Below, piece by piece: positions 1-10,659 of a stretch of 64,000 nt of DNA. Numbering within the stretch: the stretch's first letter is position 1; each line of letters starts with the position of its first letter. The notes beneath the pieces were generated by a model that had not been told where the DNA came from, made no database searches, and worked only from the letters and a program-made list of their open reading frames with translations. The DNA comes from Fluviicoccus sp. (GTDB lineage Bacteria > Pseudomonadota > Gammaproteobacteria > Pseudomonadales > Moraxellaceae). A program made the translations under genes and the position numbers. The stretch lies in the NCBI RefSeq assembly GCF_030646115.1, contig NZ_JAUSMX010000018.1, positions 1 to 64,000 on the forward strand, written 5' to 3'.

Positions 1-103
1 TCTTTCGAACCACCGCCTCCAGACCCGAAAACAACACCCAACCTAAGGCAAGTTATTGTTTTTGCTTGGCTTATTTAGCCAGCAGCGCGTCAGCGTGGGG
101 CGC

Positions 104-131
104 ATTATAGGGCCTGTGAGCTCACTGTCAA
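104..131 (-). promoter_or_regulatory. Strong sigma-70, rRNA-type promoter
   Basis: On the minus strand a perfect TTGACA (126-131) is followed after 16 bases by a perfect TATAAT (104-109) and a GC-rich discriminator (GCGCCCC). That combination is typical of rRNA P1 promoters. Downstream towards the window edge there is a small GGCT-AAATA-AGCC hairpin and no open reading frame, as expected of an rRNA leader. In Pseudomonas aeruginosa I recall a 16S gene lying next to the msrQ homologue, which would fit, but the transcribed gene is outside this window. Confidence 0.7.
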
Positions 132-185
132 AGGGTTTTCCTTGGATTCTTGCCGAACGCTCAGAATTCCATCCAATACGGGAAT

Positions 186-803
186 TCATGTTGCTTTTTT
201 GGTCCGCGTGGAGGTTACAACGCTCTTGACGACAGGCAGGCGCAGTATCAGAAGCGCTCCCAGAATCAAGGCATAAGGCCAGACTGCCCATATTCCCAGT
301 TTTTTGAGCCAGATGAAGTGGAGCATGCCCAGAACTGCGGTCACATATACAGCTTTGTGCAAATGCAGCCATTTTTTCCCCAAGCGCTTTTGCCAGCGTT
401 TGGTGGACGTTACCCCCAATGGAATCATCAGTAGCCAAGCTGAAAACCCTACGACAATATACGGCCTCTTGACCAACTCTTTGGAAAGTTGCGCCAAGTC
501 ACCGCCAAGCAGCAATATTGCGTATGCCGACAGGTGGAGACAGGCGTAGAACAAGGCATACAGCCCTAGCATTCTGCGGTAGGATATCCAGATGCTATGC
601 CCGGTGATTATCCGAAGCGGGGTCATAGCCAAGCACAGTAACAGTATGCGAAACGCCCATAAGCCAGTGTTATCGACCACCGCCTTGGCTGGGTCGGGTC
701 CCAAACGGTTCAACATGGCGTTTGCCATCATCAAGATTAGCGGCAGCAGCAGAATCAGAAAGACCGTGACTCTTTTGATTGCCGCTCTCCTTTGCGGTGA
801 CAT
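186..803 (-). CDS. msrQ: MsrQ, heme-binding membrane subunit of MsrPQ
   Basis: A 205-residue inner-membrane protein of the YedZ/ferric reductase-like family with about six hydrophobic segments. It carries quinone-derived electrons to periplasmic MsrP for reduction of oxidised methionines. Family features seen are the NTGLWAFRILLLCLAMTPLR segment, the conserved RRMLGLYALFYACLH stretch and the HLHKAVYVTAVLGMLH stretch, whose histidines are candidate heme ligands. Its ATG overlaps the msrP stop by one base (TAATG), so the two genes are translationally coupled. Length is normal for the family. Confidence 0.92.
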   Translation of the reverse strand: MSPQRRAAIKRVTVFLILLLPLILMMANAMLNRLGPDPAKAVVDNTGLWAFRILLLCLAMTPLRIITGHSIWISYRRMLGLYALFYACLHLSAYAILLLGGDLAQLSKELVKRPYIVVGFSAWLLMIPLGVTSTKRWQKRLGKKWLHLHKAVYVTAVLGMLHFIWLKKLGIWAVWPYALILGALLILRLPVVKSVVTSTRTKKAT

Positions 804-1807
804 TAGAAGTACTTCCTCAAATCCATGCCTGCATATAGGCTGCTGACTTCACGGGCGTAGCCATTGAAGGGCAGCGTCGGTTTCCAATTGGGATTGAACA
901 AAGAGGCTGGCAGCCGGCGTTCACGGGATTGCGACCAGCGGGGATGATCGACGGCCGGATTGACATTGGCGTAGAACCCGTATTCACCGGGCGCCATCGC
1001 CGCCCAGGTTGTTCGGGGCTGGGAGGCCACGAAGCGAATTCTGACTATTGACTTGATGCTCTTGAAACCGTATTTCCAGGGAACAATCAAGCGCAATGGC
1101 GCACCGTTTTGCGGAGGCAGGCTTCGGCCATAGACGCCAACCGCCATCAATGCCAAGGGGTGCATGGCTTCATCCAGGCGCAGCCCTTCGACGTAAGGCC
1201 AGTCCAGTGAACGACTTCGCTGGTTTGGAAACTGCTTCACGTCTTCCAGTGTCGTGAATTCGACATATTTGGCTTCTTTTTTGGGATCAAAGCGGCGTAA
1301 CAGATCCGCCAAAGAGAAACCCAGCCATGGCACTACCATGGACCACGCCTCGACGCATCGGAACCTGTAGATGCGATCTTCCAGGGTATGGGGCTTCAGA
1401 ATGTCTTCCAGCGTGTAATTGCCAGGTTTGTTGCACAGCCCTTCAATGCTGACCCGCCAAGGGTCCGGACGAAAATCCGTTGAACGTTCGGCAGGATCTT
1501 CCTTGTCGAGGCCGAATTCGTAGAAGTTGTTGTAGGTGGTGACGCTGTCATAGGGGGTCAGGACTTCACCCGTGCCATTCAATGCGGGCTTGCGGCTTGC
1601 AATCTTCTGTCTTAGCCAGACCGGGGCATTGAACCGTTCCGACTCCTGCACATAAGGGGCACTGCCAGCCTGAACCACGGATGGCATCAGTGAACCCATG
1701 CCAAGGTAACCCAGGCTCTTCAGCAGGGAGCGGCGCTCCATGAATACGGACTCAGGGGTAACTTCATCGGGGACAACGCGAGGGTTGCGCGGAAAATGGT
1801 TGGACAT
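803..1807 (-). CDS. msrP: MsrP, molybdenum methionine-sulfoxide reductase
   Basis: Periplasmic molybdopterin enzyme (YedY family, 334 residues) that repairs methionine sulfoxide in envelope proteins. The N-terminus has a twin-arginine motif, [10 protein letters not shown], and an AQAG-type cleavage region, so export by Tat is expected. The oxidoreductase core contains the conserved Mo-ligand cysteine in RFRCVEAW (about Cys151). The start at 1807 was chosen over a longer upstream frame because an AAAGGAG Shine-Dalgarno sits seven bases before this ATG and the Tat signal then begins at the right distance. The gene lies 34 bases after pssA and overlaps msrQ. Confidence 0.93.
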   Translation of the reverse strand: MSNHFPRNPRVVPDEVTPESVFMERRSLLKSLGYLGMGSLMPSVVQAGSAPYVQESERFNAPVWLRQKIASRKPALNGTGEVLTPYDSVTTYNNFYEFGLDKEDPAERSTDFRPDPWRVSIEGLCNKPGNYTLEDILKPHTLEDRIYRFRCVEAWSMVVPWLGFSLADLLRRFDPKKEAKYVEFTTLEDVKQFPNQRSRSLDWPYVEGLRLDEAMHPLALMAVGVYGRSLPPQNGAPLRLIVPWKYGFKSIKSIVRIRFVASQPRTTWAAMAPGEYGFYANVNPAVDHPRWSQSRERRLPASLFNPNWKPTLPFNGYAREVSSLYAGMDLRKYF

Positions 1808-1841
1808 GGCGTTCTCCTTTCGCCCTGCCCAACCGGCACGG

Positions 1842-2639
1842 TCAGGAAGCGGGGCGCAGTTTGTTCCACAGCGCGGTAACCGGCGCTGATGCGGCATACA
1901 CGATTGAGACTGCCAGCAAGCCGATCGGCAGGTCGTTGGCAACAATGCCGATGACCAGCACCATCGGCAGCATGACGGCGAACGGCACCCGGCTCCGGTC
2001 CAGCTGCTTGAAACTGTAGTAGCGGAAGTTACTGACCATCAGGAACCCGGCCAGGACCGTCATGATGGCAGGCAGAATGGCGTAATCCCCATCCAGACCG
2101 GGAATATGATTGTCTACGGACGCCCACACCATGCTGGCAATTAACGCTGCCGACAACGGGCTGGCCAGCCCGATGAAGTAACGCTTGTCCACACTGCCGA
2201 TCTGCACATTGAAACGAGCAAGACGGAATGCCGCCGATGTCAGGTAAACAAAAGAACAAATCCAGCCAAACTTTCCGAGATGGCTCAGGCTCCAGCTATA
2301 CGCCAACAATGCCGGCGCAACACCAAACGAAACCAGATCGGACAATGAATCATATTGCTCCCCAAACGCACTTTGCGTATTGGTCATCCGTGCTACACGA
2401 CCATCCATGCCGTCAAAAACAGCTGCCATGAAGATAGCGATGGCTGCCGGTTCATAAAGGCCTTTCATGGCTGCGACGATTGCGTAGAATCCGGAAAAGA
2501 GAGCAGCCGTCGTAAACAGGTTCGGCAACAGGTAAATACCCTTGTTACGAACCTTTTGTCCGGCCCCGTCATCCTCTTCCTCTTCCACCTCGAAGGTGAT
2601 GCCTTCGTAATCATCCTGGTCATCAGTCGGTTTGTGCAT
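1842..2639 (-). CDS. pssA: CDP-diacylglycerol-serine O-phosphatidyltransferase
   Basis: Inner-membrane phosphatidylserine synthase (265 residues) making the precursor of phosphatidylethanolamine. It has the complete CDP-alcohol phosphotransferase signature DG-x2-AR-x8-G-x3-D-x3-D within [20 protein letters not shown], followed by multiple membrane segments. An acidic N-terminal tail (EVEEEEDDG) precedes the first membrane helix. The chosen ATG gives the usual short N-terminus; the longer frame upstream would read through the ilvC terminator. It is separated from ilvC by that terminator, so it probably has its own promoter. Confidence 0.92.
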   Translation of the reverse strand: MHKPTDDQDDYEGITFEVEEEEDDGAGQKVRNKGIYLLPNLFTTAALFSGFYAIVAAMKGLYEPAAIAIFMAAVFDGMDGRVARMTNTQSAFGEQYDSLSDLVSFGVAPALLAYSWSLSHLGKFGWICSFVYLTSAAFRLARFNVQIGSVDKRYFIGLASPLSAALIASMVWASVDNHIPGLDGDYAILPAIMTVLAGFLMVSNFRYYSFKQLDRSRVPFAVMLPMVLVIGIVANDLPIGLLAVSIVYAASAPVTALWNKLRPAS

Positions 2640-2742
2640 GTGCTTAGGCACCTGTTCCCTTAAAACCCCGATGATAATCACGCAACCGGCCAGACGCCAT
2701 GTCTTTGTTGATTTGATGCGCGACTTCGGGATTTGTTTCAGT

Positions 2743-2776
2743 GAAAAAAATGAAAAAGGGCGCAACCCGTGCGCCC
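2743..2776 (-). terminator. Intrinsic terminator after ilvC
   Basis: On the minus strand a 7-bp stem, GGGCGCA/TGCGCCC, with a five-base loop is followed by TTTTTCATTTTTTT. It begins 24 bases after the ilvC stop and separates ilvBHC from pssA. Confidence 0.88.
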
Positions 2777-2799
2777 TCTTCCCGAACAAGACTGACGGA

Positions 2800-3888
<1,089 letters not shown>

Positions 3889-3894
3889 TTAACG

Positions 3895-4386
3895 TTAAAT
3901 GCTCAAAACCTTTTCGCCACGGGCAATGCCCGAGACGCCACTGCGCACCACTTCCAGCACCGTGGTTTCAGACAATGCCTGGATGAAGGCATCCAGCTTG
4001 TCGGAGGTGCCAGCCAGTTGCAGGGTATAGGTGGTTGGGGTGACATCGACGATCTGGCCGCGGAAGATATCTGCAGTGCGCTTGATCTCGGCCCGAACAG
4101 CGCCGGTGGCCTTGACCTTGATCAGCATCAGCTCGCGCTCAATGTGCGCACCCTCGCTGAGGTCCACAACCTTGACCACTTCCACCAGCTTGTTGAGTTG
4201 TTTGGTGACCTGTTCGATCTTGTGCTCATCACCGTTGGTGGTGAGAGTCAGACGCGACAAGGTAGGGTCGTCTGTCGGGGCGACGGTCAGGGTTTCGATG
4301 TTGTAACCGCGTTGGGCGAACAGGCCGACCAGACGTGACAGCGCGCCTGGTTCGTTTTCCATCAGCACAGAAATAATACGACGCAT
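3895..4386 (-). CDS. ilvH: Acetolactate synthase small (regulatory) subunit
   Basis: A 163-residue regulatory subunit that confers valine feedback on the catalytic subunit. The N-terminal ACT domain begins MRRIISVLMENEPGALSR, and the C-terminal domain includes a conserved RTADIFRGQIVDV stretch. The start is the ATG two bases after the ilvB stop; the longer upstream frame runs into ilvB and adds nothing conserved. The 78 bases before ilvC contain GC-rich hairpins, perhaps mRNA-processing or stability structures. Confidence 0.95.
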   Translation of the reverse strand: MRRIISVLMENEPGALSRLVGLFAQRGYNIETLTVAPTDDPTLSRLTLTTNGDEHKIEQVTKQLNKLVEVVKVVDLSEGAHIERELMLIKVKATGAVRAEIKRTADIFRGQIVDVTPTTYTLQLAGTSDKLDAFIQALSETTVLEVVRSGVSGIARGEKVLSI

Positions 4387-4388
4387 GA

Positions 4389-6116
4389 TCAAGTACGCTC
4401 CGTTTTCGACAGCCACATATCACGCATGGAGTTCCCCTGGATCTGCATCGGGTACACATGCTCGAATTGGTCCACATAGACATCCATGAACACCAGACGA
4501 TCCTTCATCGCCATGGCTTCACGCATCTTGCTTTCCAGTTCGGCGGGGTCGGTAATTTTCATGCCGACATGGCCGTAGGCTTCCACCAGCTTGACGAAGT
4601 CCGGCAGCGATTCCATGTAGGACTGGGAATGACGACCTTCATATTGCATGTCCTGCCACTGTTTCACCATGCCGAGGGCGCGGTTGTTCAGGTTCAGGAT
4701 CTTGACCGGCAGCCCGTATTGCAGGCAGGTCGACAACTCCTGGATGTTCATCTGGATGGAGGCTTCACCGGTGACACAAACCACGGTCTGTTCAGGGAAG
4801 GCCATCAGGCAGCCCATGGCGGCCGGCAGGCCGAAACCCATGGTGCCCAGGCCGCCGGAATTGATCCACTGACGCGGGCGATCGTACTTGTAGTACAGGG
4901 CCGCAAACATCTGGTGCTGGCCAACATCGGAGGTGATGATGGCCTGGCCCTCAGTCACCTTGTACAGCATCTCGATGACTTGTTGCGGCTTCATTTCATC
5001 GCCTGGCTTGGCGGCTTCATAACGAAGGCCGTGATGCCCACGCCATTGATTGATTTGCTGCCACCATTGGGCCAACACGTCAGGGTTGGGCTTATTGACG
5101 CCCAACTGCTTCAGTTGTGACAGCATCTCGGTGAGAATCGGTTCAACCGCGCCCACGATGGGGATATGCGCCGTGATCGTCTTGGAGATGGCGGCCGGAT
5201 CAATGTCGATATGGATGACCTTGGCGCCGGTGCAGAACTTCTTGGTGTTGTTGGTGACACGGTCGTCGAAACGGGCGCCGATAGCCAGGATCAGGTCGGA
5301 ATGGTGCATGGCCATATTGGCTTCGTAAGTGCCATGCATGCCCAACATACCCACAAACTGCGGATCGGAACCAGGGAAGCCGCCCAAACCCATCAGGGTA
5401 TTGGTCACCGGATAATTGAGCAGGTGCGCCAGTTCGGTCAGCAACGCCGAAGCATTCCCCTGAACCACACCGCCGCCAGCATAAATGACGGGGCGCTTGG
5501 CTTGCACCAATTCATCAATTGCCTTGCGGATTTGACCGGCATGGCCGCGTCCCGGCGGATTGTACGAGCGCATCTTGACCTTATCGGGGTACTCGTACGG
5601 GAATTTTTCGTTGGGGTTGGTGCAGTCCTTCGGAATGTCGATGACCACCGGGCCCGGACGGCCAGAAGCGGCAATATAGAACGCCTTCTTGACCATGCCG
5701 GGAATATCGCTGGCCTTGCGGACCTGGAAGCTGTGCTTCACGATGGGACGGGAAATGCCCATCATGTCCGTTTCCTGGAATGCGTCTTCACCGATGAGAT
5801 GCGATGGCACCTGACCGGAGATGACAACCATGGGAATGGAGTCCATGTAGGCTGTCGCGATGGCCGTGACGGTATTGGTTGCCCCGGGGCCGGACGTCAC
5901 CAGCACCACGCCGGTCTTGCCGGTGGAGCGGGAATAGGCATCGGCCATGTGCCCGGCCGCCTGTTCGTGACGGACCAGAATGTGCTTGACCTTGTCTTGC
6001 TGGAAGACAGCGTCATAAATATGGAGCACCGTGCCGCCGGGGTAGCCGAAGACGAATTCCACACCCTCGTCGGCGAGGGCGCGGATGAGCATTTCACCAC
6101 CAGATAAAAGTTCCAC
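4389..6116 (-). CDS. ilvB: Acetolactate synthase large subunit
   Basis: Thiamine-diphosphate enzyme (575 residues) that condenses pyruvate to acetolactate. It shows the catalytic glutamate in VRHEQAA (Glu51), the FAD/substrate domain and the C-terminal ThDP motif reading GEAS...NLNN, a common variant of GDGS. A GTG start at 6116 is preferred: it gives the family N-terminus (V/M)ELLSGGEML and has AAGGG eight bases upstream. An in-frame GTG nine bases earlier is possible but has worse spacing. First gene of ilvBHC, preceded by a long leader. Confidence 0.95.
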   Translation of the reverse strand: MELLSGGEMLIRALADEGVEFVFGYPGGTVLHIYDAVFQQDKVKHILVRHEQAAGHMADAYSRSTGKTGVVLVTSGPGATNTVTAIATAYMDSIPMVVISGQVPSHLIGEDAFQETDMMGISRPIVKHSFQVRKASDIPGMVKKAFYIAASGRPGPVVIDIPKDCTNPNEKFPYEYPDKVKMRSYNPPGRGHAGQIRKAIDELVQAKRPVIYAGGGVVQGNASALLTELAHLLNYPVTNTLMGLGGFPGSDPQFVGMLGMHGTYEANMAMHHSDLILAIGARFDDRVTNNTKKFCTGAKVIHIDIDPAAISKTITAHIPIVGAVEPILTEMLSQLKQLGVNKPNPDVLAQWWQQINQWRGHHGLRYEAAKPGDEMKPQQVIEMLYKVTEGQAIITSDVGQHQMFAALYYKYDRPRQWINSGGLGTMGFGLPAAMGCLMAFPEQTVVCVTGEASIQMNIQELSTCLQYGLPVKILNLNNRALGMVKQWQDMQYEGRHSQSYMESLPDFVKLVEAYGHVGMKITDPAELESKMREAMAMKDRLVFMDVYVDQFEHVYPMQIQGNSMRDMWLSKTERT

Positions 6117-6513
6117 GAGTATCACCCTTGCAGATGGCAGCCTGGCTGCCTGTCGAATGGATCAGAGGGGGTCCGCCTGACTCGTTGCCGGCACCGGTTG
6201 GGTGCGCTGCGACCTCGGGCCGGGTAGGCCTCCTGGTTTCTGACAAGTCGTTTCTTCCGGACTGCGTTCAGCAGGGCCGGACCGGCTTCACCGTGATTGC
6301 GCGGCGCAAGAGGGTGACTTGCGGCACAGCAACCCTTCCACTAAAAAGGGTAACATTTTTTAGACTTCAGCCCCGTCTGTCAAGTCATCGCCGCTATTTT
6401 TTGGAGCCGGGACGCGGAATACATTTTCTTACACAGCCGATGCCTTATCAATTCGCCCCAAAACAGCTATATTCAGCAACAAATAGCAGTCTTTAATATG
6501 GCGGGAGCCATTC
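6117..6513. other. Divergent intergenic region with long ilv leader
   Basis: 397 bases without a supported gene. The leftmost ~230 bases would be the untranslated leader of ilvBHC if the promoter at 6355-6383 is right. They contain several GC-rich inverted repeats, including GGCAGCC-A-GGCTGCC just before the ilvB ribosome-binding site (6136-6150), but no clear leader peptide and no U-tract terminator. The right part holds the upstream region of the DUF4124 gene, with a GGGAG site before its ATG. Confidence 0.5.
6355..6383 (-). promoter_or_regulatory. Candidate sigma-70 promoter of ilvBHC
   Basis: Minus strand: a perfect -35 TTGACA (6378-6383), a 17-base spacer and a -10 AAAAAT (6355-6360, four of six). 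It is placed about 230 bases before ilvB, leaving a long leader. Confidence 0.5.
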
Positions 6514-6987
6514 ATGATGATCAAGCAACTGATAACAATAAGCTTTTTTGCCTGCGTCGCGTTGGGGGTCCAGGCCGAGCAGGACTTCTACAAATGGGTG
6601 GATGAAAAAGGTGTCACCCATTACTCGCAGAGCCCTCCAGAAGGCATGAACAAGGACAGCCGCGTTGAAACCGTCAATGTGCGAACCCGGATTCCGGTGG
6701 ACACGGAGAAAGCCTTGGCTGATCTCGAAAAAAAACGGGGTGAGTCTAATAAAGGCCGGGAAGAAGCTGCAGCCAAGGAGAATGGTAAAAAGAACGCCGA
6801 TCAGCTTGACGCTAAAACCCGCGAACTGAACAAGGAAAACTGCGTGCAGTGGCAAAAGGATCTGGAGACCCTGCAAAGAGCCAACATCCGTGAGGATGAC
6901 GGCAAGGGCAACATCAAGGTCATGACAGAAGAAGACAAGAAGAAACGCCTTGAACAAACCCGCAAGAACATCAAGGATTTCTGCTGA
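6514..6987 (+). CDS. Secreted DUF4124-domain protein
   Basis: A 157-residue protein with a signal peptide ending near VQA-EQ. A DUF4124 domain follows directly (FYKWVDEKGVTHYSQSPP), then a long lysine/glutamate-rich, probably coiled-coil tail (about 70-157). DUF4124 proteins are periplasmic or envelope proteins of unknown role. The ATG is preceded by GCGGGAG; a second ATG follows at once. A protein of this type is next to ilv in Pseudomonas, as far as I recall. It converges on the C13 peptidase gene 17 bases away. Confidence 0.8.
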   Translation: MMIKQLITISFFACVALGVQAEQDFYKWVDEKGVTHYSQSPPEGMNKDSRVETVNVRTRIPVDTEKALADLEKKRGESNKGREEAAAKENGKKNADQLDAKTRELNKENCVQWQKDLETLQRANIREDDGKGNIKVMTEEDKKKRLEQTRKNIKDFC

Positions 6988-7004
6988 TTGTCTGTGGGCG
7001 CTCC

Positions 7005-8417
7005 TCAGGGCGCGCCCTCTTCACCATCGTCGATAATCGAGCGATCCGGAAACAAACCCTTCTCCAGCACCGGCAACACCTTCTCCATCTGCACGCCCAG
7101 ACTGACCTGGGGGTCTGAAGGCTGAAAGCCCTCTTCCTTTTCCCTCACGGCTATACTACGGCCTGCGGACTTGACCGCATCCAGCAAGGAGTTTTCCTGA
7201 CGCAGGGACTCATCAAAAAATGCCCGGCCGAAATAGGTAAAATCCGCATCATCGGAACAGCCGAAAGAGGCTTTGTCAGCCGCCGCCGCAGTAATGACCA
7301 GCGAGTCCGGCGACTTCAGGGCGGGAATGAACATGCCGGAATAGCAGGAGGAAAGCACGATGACCCGCCAATGAATGCCAGCCTTGTCGAGCGCGGACCT
7401 GAGCCACTCCGGTGTCACGCTTTCAAGTTGCAGCGGTTGGTGGCTAAGCTCGAACAATCCCTCTGGCGTACCGTGTGAAGTCATGAACAGGAACAGCACA
7501 TCTTCATCACGATTCATGCGCTGCCCCAGGGTTTCCAGGGCTCGGGTGATGCTGGTGCGCGTGGCAATCGGCTGCGTCAACGCCGTGTCATCGTCATTGA
7601 TCAGCACCAGTGAGTGCCCTTCAGTGTCAAAACGGGTGTCAAACAGGCTTTGCACCGACTCGGTTTCACGGCGAAAGACACTTTGGTATGCCGCCCCGCC
7701 TACCCCCAGGAAATACCAGTCCACTTGGCCCGGCGTTCCCGGCTCCACGCGAGCCAGCGCCCGACTAAGCAATAACGGCTGTAGATATACCGCTGCTTCT
7801 TCGGTGATGCGAGGTGGTGCGACCTCGCCAATTTCGGTCTGGGCGAACCACAGCCGTTGGTCGGCGAATAGATAGGTCCAACCGTAGAGGAAAACCAGAA
7901 CGCCACTCATGACCGCGCCTCGTAACCACCATCCCCACGCCAGTTGCCGGCCGAAGACCAGGATGACCGCTACCGTCGGCCAAGCGAAAAGCACCAGATA
8001 AATATTGGGGATGGCGTCGCCGAGCCATAGCGGCAGCAATGAGTTCTGCCCCGCCCACTGTATGGCCGACTGAAAAAGCCCGACCAGGATATCCGCGACC
8101 AACCAGAGAATGACCGGCCCCAGCACCAGACGCCAGACGCCGTAGCGCTGGGCGAGGAAAAGCCCGAAAATCACCCAGAAAAAGGGCGGCAGCAGGAAAA
8201 CCGCAAAACCGACCGGGTCCGGTGATCCGGGAAAACCTTCGCTGATCAAATCAAAAACCAGGCTGGTGAGCAGGCTGCCGGTGAGAAAAAACAGGAACTG
8301 GGCCGGTGAGGGATGCAGATGGACAAACGCACGGCGCAAACCCGCCAGCATCAGCAACGCAGCTAAGAGATTATCCGCCAGGGAGCGCAGGAAAAGGCCG
8401 ATTGGCCGCTGTGACAT
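7005..8417 (-). CDS. Membrane-anchored C13 (caspase-like) peptidase
   Basis: A 470-residue protein with several hydrophobic segments over roughly residues 10-185 and a soluble C-terminal domain. That domain has a legumain/caspase-fold arrangement: a hydrophobic strand before the catalytic His (LFLFMTSHGTPEG, His315) and another before the catalytic Cys (VIVLSSCYSG, Cys358). This is the peptidase C13 signature; substrate and role in bacteria are not established. The cysteine domain should lie on one side of the inner membrane, but the side cannot be told. No regulatory partner is adjacent; bioD lies 69 bases downstream on the same strand. Confidence 0.85.
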   Translation of the reverse strand: MSQRPIGLFLRSLADNLLAALLMLAGLRRAFVHLHPSPAQFLFFLTGSLLTSLVFDLISEGFPGSPDPVGFAVFLLPPFFWVIFGLFLAQRYGVWRLVLGPVILWLVADILVGLFQSAIQWAGQNSLLPLWLGDAIPNIYLVLFAWPTVAVILVFGRQLAWGWWLRGAVMSGVLVFLYGWTYLFADQRLWFAQTEIGEVAPPRITEEAAVYLQPLLLSRALARVEPGTPGQVDWYFLGVGGAAYQSVFRRETESVQSLFDTRFDTEGHSLVLINDDDTALTQPIATRTSITRALETLGQRMNRDEDVLFLFMTSHGTPEGLFELSHQPLQLESVTPEWLRSALDKAGIHWRVIVLSSCYSGMFIPALKSPDSLVITAAAADKASFGCSDDADFTYFGRAFFDESLRQENSLLDAVKSAGRSIAVREKEEGFQPSDPQVSLGVQMEKVLPVLEKGLFPDRSIIDDGEEGAP

Positions 8418-8486
8418 GACAGGTATATCCTTTTGATTCCGGGCGGATCATAGCAAGAGAAACCGCTCCGGCAACAGTCCCTTTCT

Positions 8487-9167
8487 TTAGCCAATGAGAG
8501 GAGAAATATCCAGGTGCGCCGCCATGATCTCCGGATCGGTTTCAAGCTGGTAAGGAATGAAGCCCAGGCAGGGTCCGGGCAACATGGCGCGCAGGGTGGC
8601 CAGATTGTCCTCCACCGCCTGCATCTCCGGATCGGTCTGGTTGGCCACCCAGCCGGCCAGTCGCAAACCGTCCTTGATAATGGCCTCGGCCGTCAGCACG
8701 GCATGATTCAGGCAGCCGAGCCTCATACCGACCACCAGCACCACCGGCATTTTCAGATCCTTAGGCAAGCCTGATAACAATTCGCGGTCACTGAGCGGAA
8801 CCCGCCAGCCCCCTGCCCCCTCCACTAATGTCAAATCGGCACGATGCATGAGGCCGGATCGGACATGTCCGGTAAGCTGGAAGATGGTAAGCCGGCGGCC
8901 GGCGGCGCGGGCGGCCAGATGCGGCGACAAGGGTTCAGCCAGCGCCACCGGATTGACCTCCGGGTAGCTGAGCTTGATGGTGCTCACTGCTTGAAGCTGA
9001 AGGGCATCACTGTTCCGCAGCCCTTCCGGTGTTGGTTCGCAACCGGCGGCAACTGGTTTCAGGCCCAAGGTGCTTCGCCCCTGTTGCCGGGCCTTGGCAA
9101 GCAAGGCGCATGCTACCGTAGTCTTTCCGATGCCGGTGTCGGTGCCGGTGAGAAAATAGGCCTTCAT
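8487..9167 (-). CDS. bioD: Dethiobiotin synthetase
   Basis: ATP-dependent carboxylase (226 residues) that closes the ureido ring of dethiobiotin, the penultimate step of biotin synthesis. The N-terminal P-loop reads GTDTGIGKTT (residues 8-17), with a conserved KPVAAGCE segment after it. Its ATG overlaps the bioC stop (ATGA), so it is translationally coupled. Last gene of bioBFHCD. Confidence 0.96.
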   Translation of the reverse strand: MKAYFLTGTDTGIGKTTVACALLAKARQQGRSTLGLKPVAAGCEPTPEGLRNSDALQLQAVSTIKLSYPEVNPVALAEPLSPHLAARAAGRRLTIFQLTGHVRSGLMHRADLTLVEGAGGWRVPLSDRELLSGLPKDLKMPVVLVVGMRLGCLNHAVLTAEAIIKDGLRLAGWVANQTDPEMQAVEDNLATLRAMLPGPCLGFIPYQLETDPEIMAAHLDISPLIG

Positions 9168-9940
9168 GGTTTATACCCTTGGATTTGCAATACATCATAA
9201 CGCAACGGCAGTCCTTCAACGGTGCGGAACGGCTCCATCGCCGCCTCCAGCGCCTGCAATTTACCCTTCCCCCACAGGCCGGAGCGACGGGGTTCGTGGG
9301 TTTCGCTGGCGCCAATGCTTTTCAGGGCGCGCAACATGTCACGGACAGTCGGGTAATACTGGTACATCGGCATGACTTCCCATTTAAGGAGCACCAGTCC
9401 TTGCCGCTGACATGCAATGCCCCAGGACTCGGCGGACAGGAAGCGGTTGATCGGGGGGGTGTCCTCAACATCAAGCCATGCCTGCCGCAACTCGCGCAGG
9501 GAGCCGTCCACCGGCATGGCCAGCCGGAACGTCCCGGCGGGGTGCAGTACACGGCTCAACTCACCCGCGAACGGCTCCGGTGAATGCAGCCATTGCAGGG
9601 CGAAATTACTCACGATGTGATGGACACTGCCTGTCGCAACCGGCAAGGAATATGCATCGGCCTGGATACGCCGGATGTTGGACTGCTGTAAAGGCGCAGA
9701 CATCAGCATGGCGTGGGAGATATCCAACGCCACGACCTCCGCTGTTAACGAAGCAATCCGCTCCGTCATCCAGCCGGTGCCGCAGCCGATATCCAGCGTC
9801 CGTCCATCGAACACGGCTCCCGCCAGCAACCGCTCCGCCGAGCGGCGCTGCGCCAGGGCTTCACGATCGTAGTCGGCAGCAGCGGCTCCGAAACGCCGGG
9901 CAATGCGCATCCGGTCGGGAATATCGGCGTGTGCGTTCAT
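9164..9940 (-). CDS. bioC: Malonyl-ACP O-methyltransferase
   Basis: SAM-dependent methyltransferase (258 residues) that caps malonyl-ACP so that fatty-acid synthase can build the pimeloyl chain. Motif I is LDIGCGTGWMTE, followed by VALDISHAML and the VSNFALQWL motif typical of BioC. The start MNAHADIPDR overlaps the bioH stop as ATGA; a longer frame reads into bioH and is disfavoured. Confidence 0.94.
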   Translation of the reverse strand: MNAHADIPDRMRIARRFGAAAADYDREALAQRRSAERLLAGAVFDGRTLDIGCGTGWMTERIASLTAEVVALDISHAMLMSAPLQQSNIRRIQADAYSLPVATGSVHHIVSNFALQWLHSPEPFAGELSRVLHPAGTFRLAMPVDGSLRELRQAWLDVEDTPPINRFLSAESWGIACQRQGLVLLKWEVMPMYQYYPTVRDMLRALKSIGASETHEPRRSGLWGKGKLQALEAAMEPFRTVEGLPLRYDVLQIQGYKP

Positions 9941-10659
9941 GAGGTCTGGCCTGCGGCCCGGCTGCAAATCCATTGTTTGAATCGCTCCGGCTCAGAAAGA
10001 AAAGGGAGATGGGCTGAAGCCTCGAACACGGTGTTATCCGGACAGATTGCAGGGCCTGCGGCTATAGGGATCAACAAGTCCTCAGCCCCGCCCAGCCAGG
10101 CCACGGGACATGCCAACGACTCCAACATGGTGCGAACGTCCTCATGTTCAAGCCAGCCCAACTGGATATCCAGCCAGTCGGCTGCGGCGGGTAATTTCTC
10201 TCCGCACATCGCCAGCAATTGTCGGCGGTCGGCCTTGGCCGTTGCAGCGCCCAGACATTGCAGAGACAGGAACCGCTGCCAGGCCTGAGACGGGGCATGC
10301 GCAAAATCTTGCCGGAAGGACTGAAAATCCGCTTCCGGCATGGCGGTTCTGTAATCCGGCTGGCGGACAAAACAGGCATTCGCCGCCACCAGCAACAAAC
10401 GGCTGACCCGGTCAGGGTATGCCTCCGCCAACCGTGCCGCCACCATACCGCCCAGCGACCACCCCAGCCAGACCGCCTTTTCAGGAATTCGGGATTCCAG
10501 CCCGCGTATGTACTCTTCCAGGGAACTGCAGCCCGGGGGCTGGCTCAACAAATCAAGGTTAATAACCCTGAACCGGGTTTGCAGGGCTGCCGCGACCGGC
10601 GTCCAGACCGTAGCGGGAACACCCCAGCCCGCCAGCAACACCAGCACAGGAAGACTCAA
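9937..10659 (-). CDS. bioH: Pimeloyl-ACP methyl ester carboxylesterase
   Basis: Alpha/beta hydrolase (240 residues) that removes the methyl cap from pimeloyl-ACP methyl ester, ending chain growth for BioF. The nucleophile elbow GWSLGG gives Ser68; Asp194 (GAEDLL) and His217 (SAHLPF) complete the triad. The start codon is TTG, overlapping the bioF stop as TTGA, which mirrors the ATGA junctions of the next two genes. An in-frame GTG four codons later is the only other close choice. Confidence 0.93.
   Translation of the reverse strand: MSLPVLVLLAGWGVPATVWTPVAAALQTRFRVINLDLLSQPPGCSSLEEYIRGLESRIPEKAVWLGWSLGGMVAARLAEAYPDRVSRLLLVAANACFVRQPDYRTAMPEADFQSFRQDFAHAPSQAWQRFLSLQCLGAATAKADRRQLLAMCGEKLPAAADWLDIQLGWLEHEDVRTMLESLACPVAWLGGAEDLLIPIAAGPAICPDNTVFEASAHLPFLSEPERFKQWICSRAAGQTS

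Noticed and set aside
6288-6356. A 22-codon Leu-rich minus-strand frame upstream of ilvB that looks like an attenuation leader peptide
   Set aside because: Its ATG overlaps the -10 box of the best promoter, so it would not be transcribed from it, and it has no ribosome-binding site.
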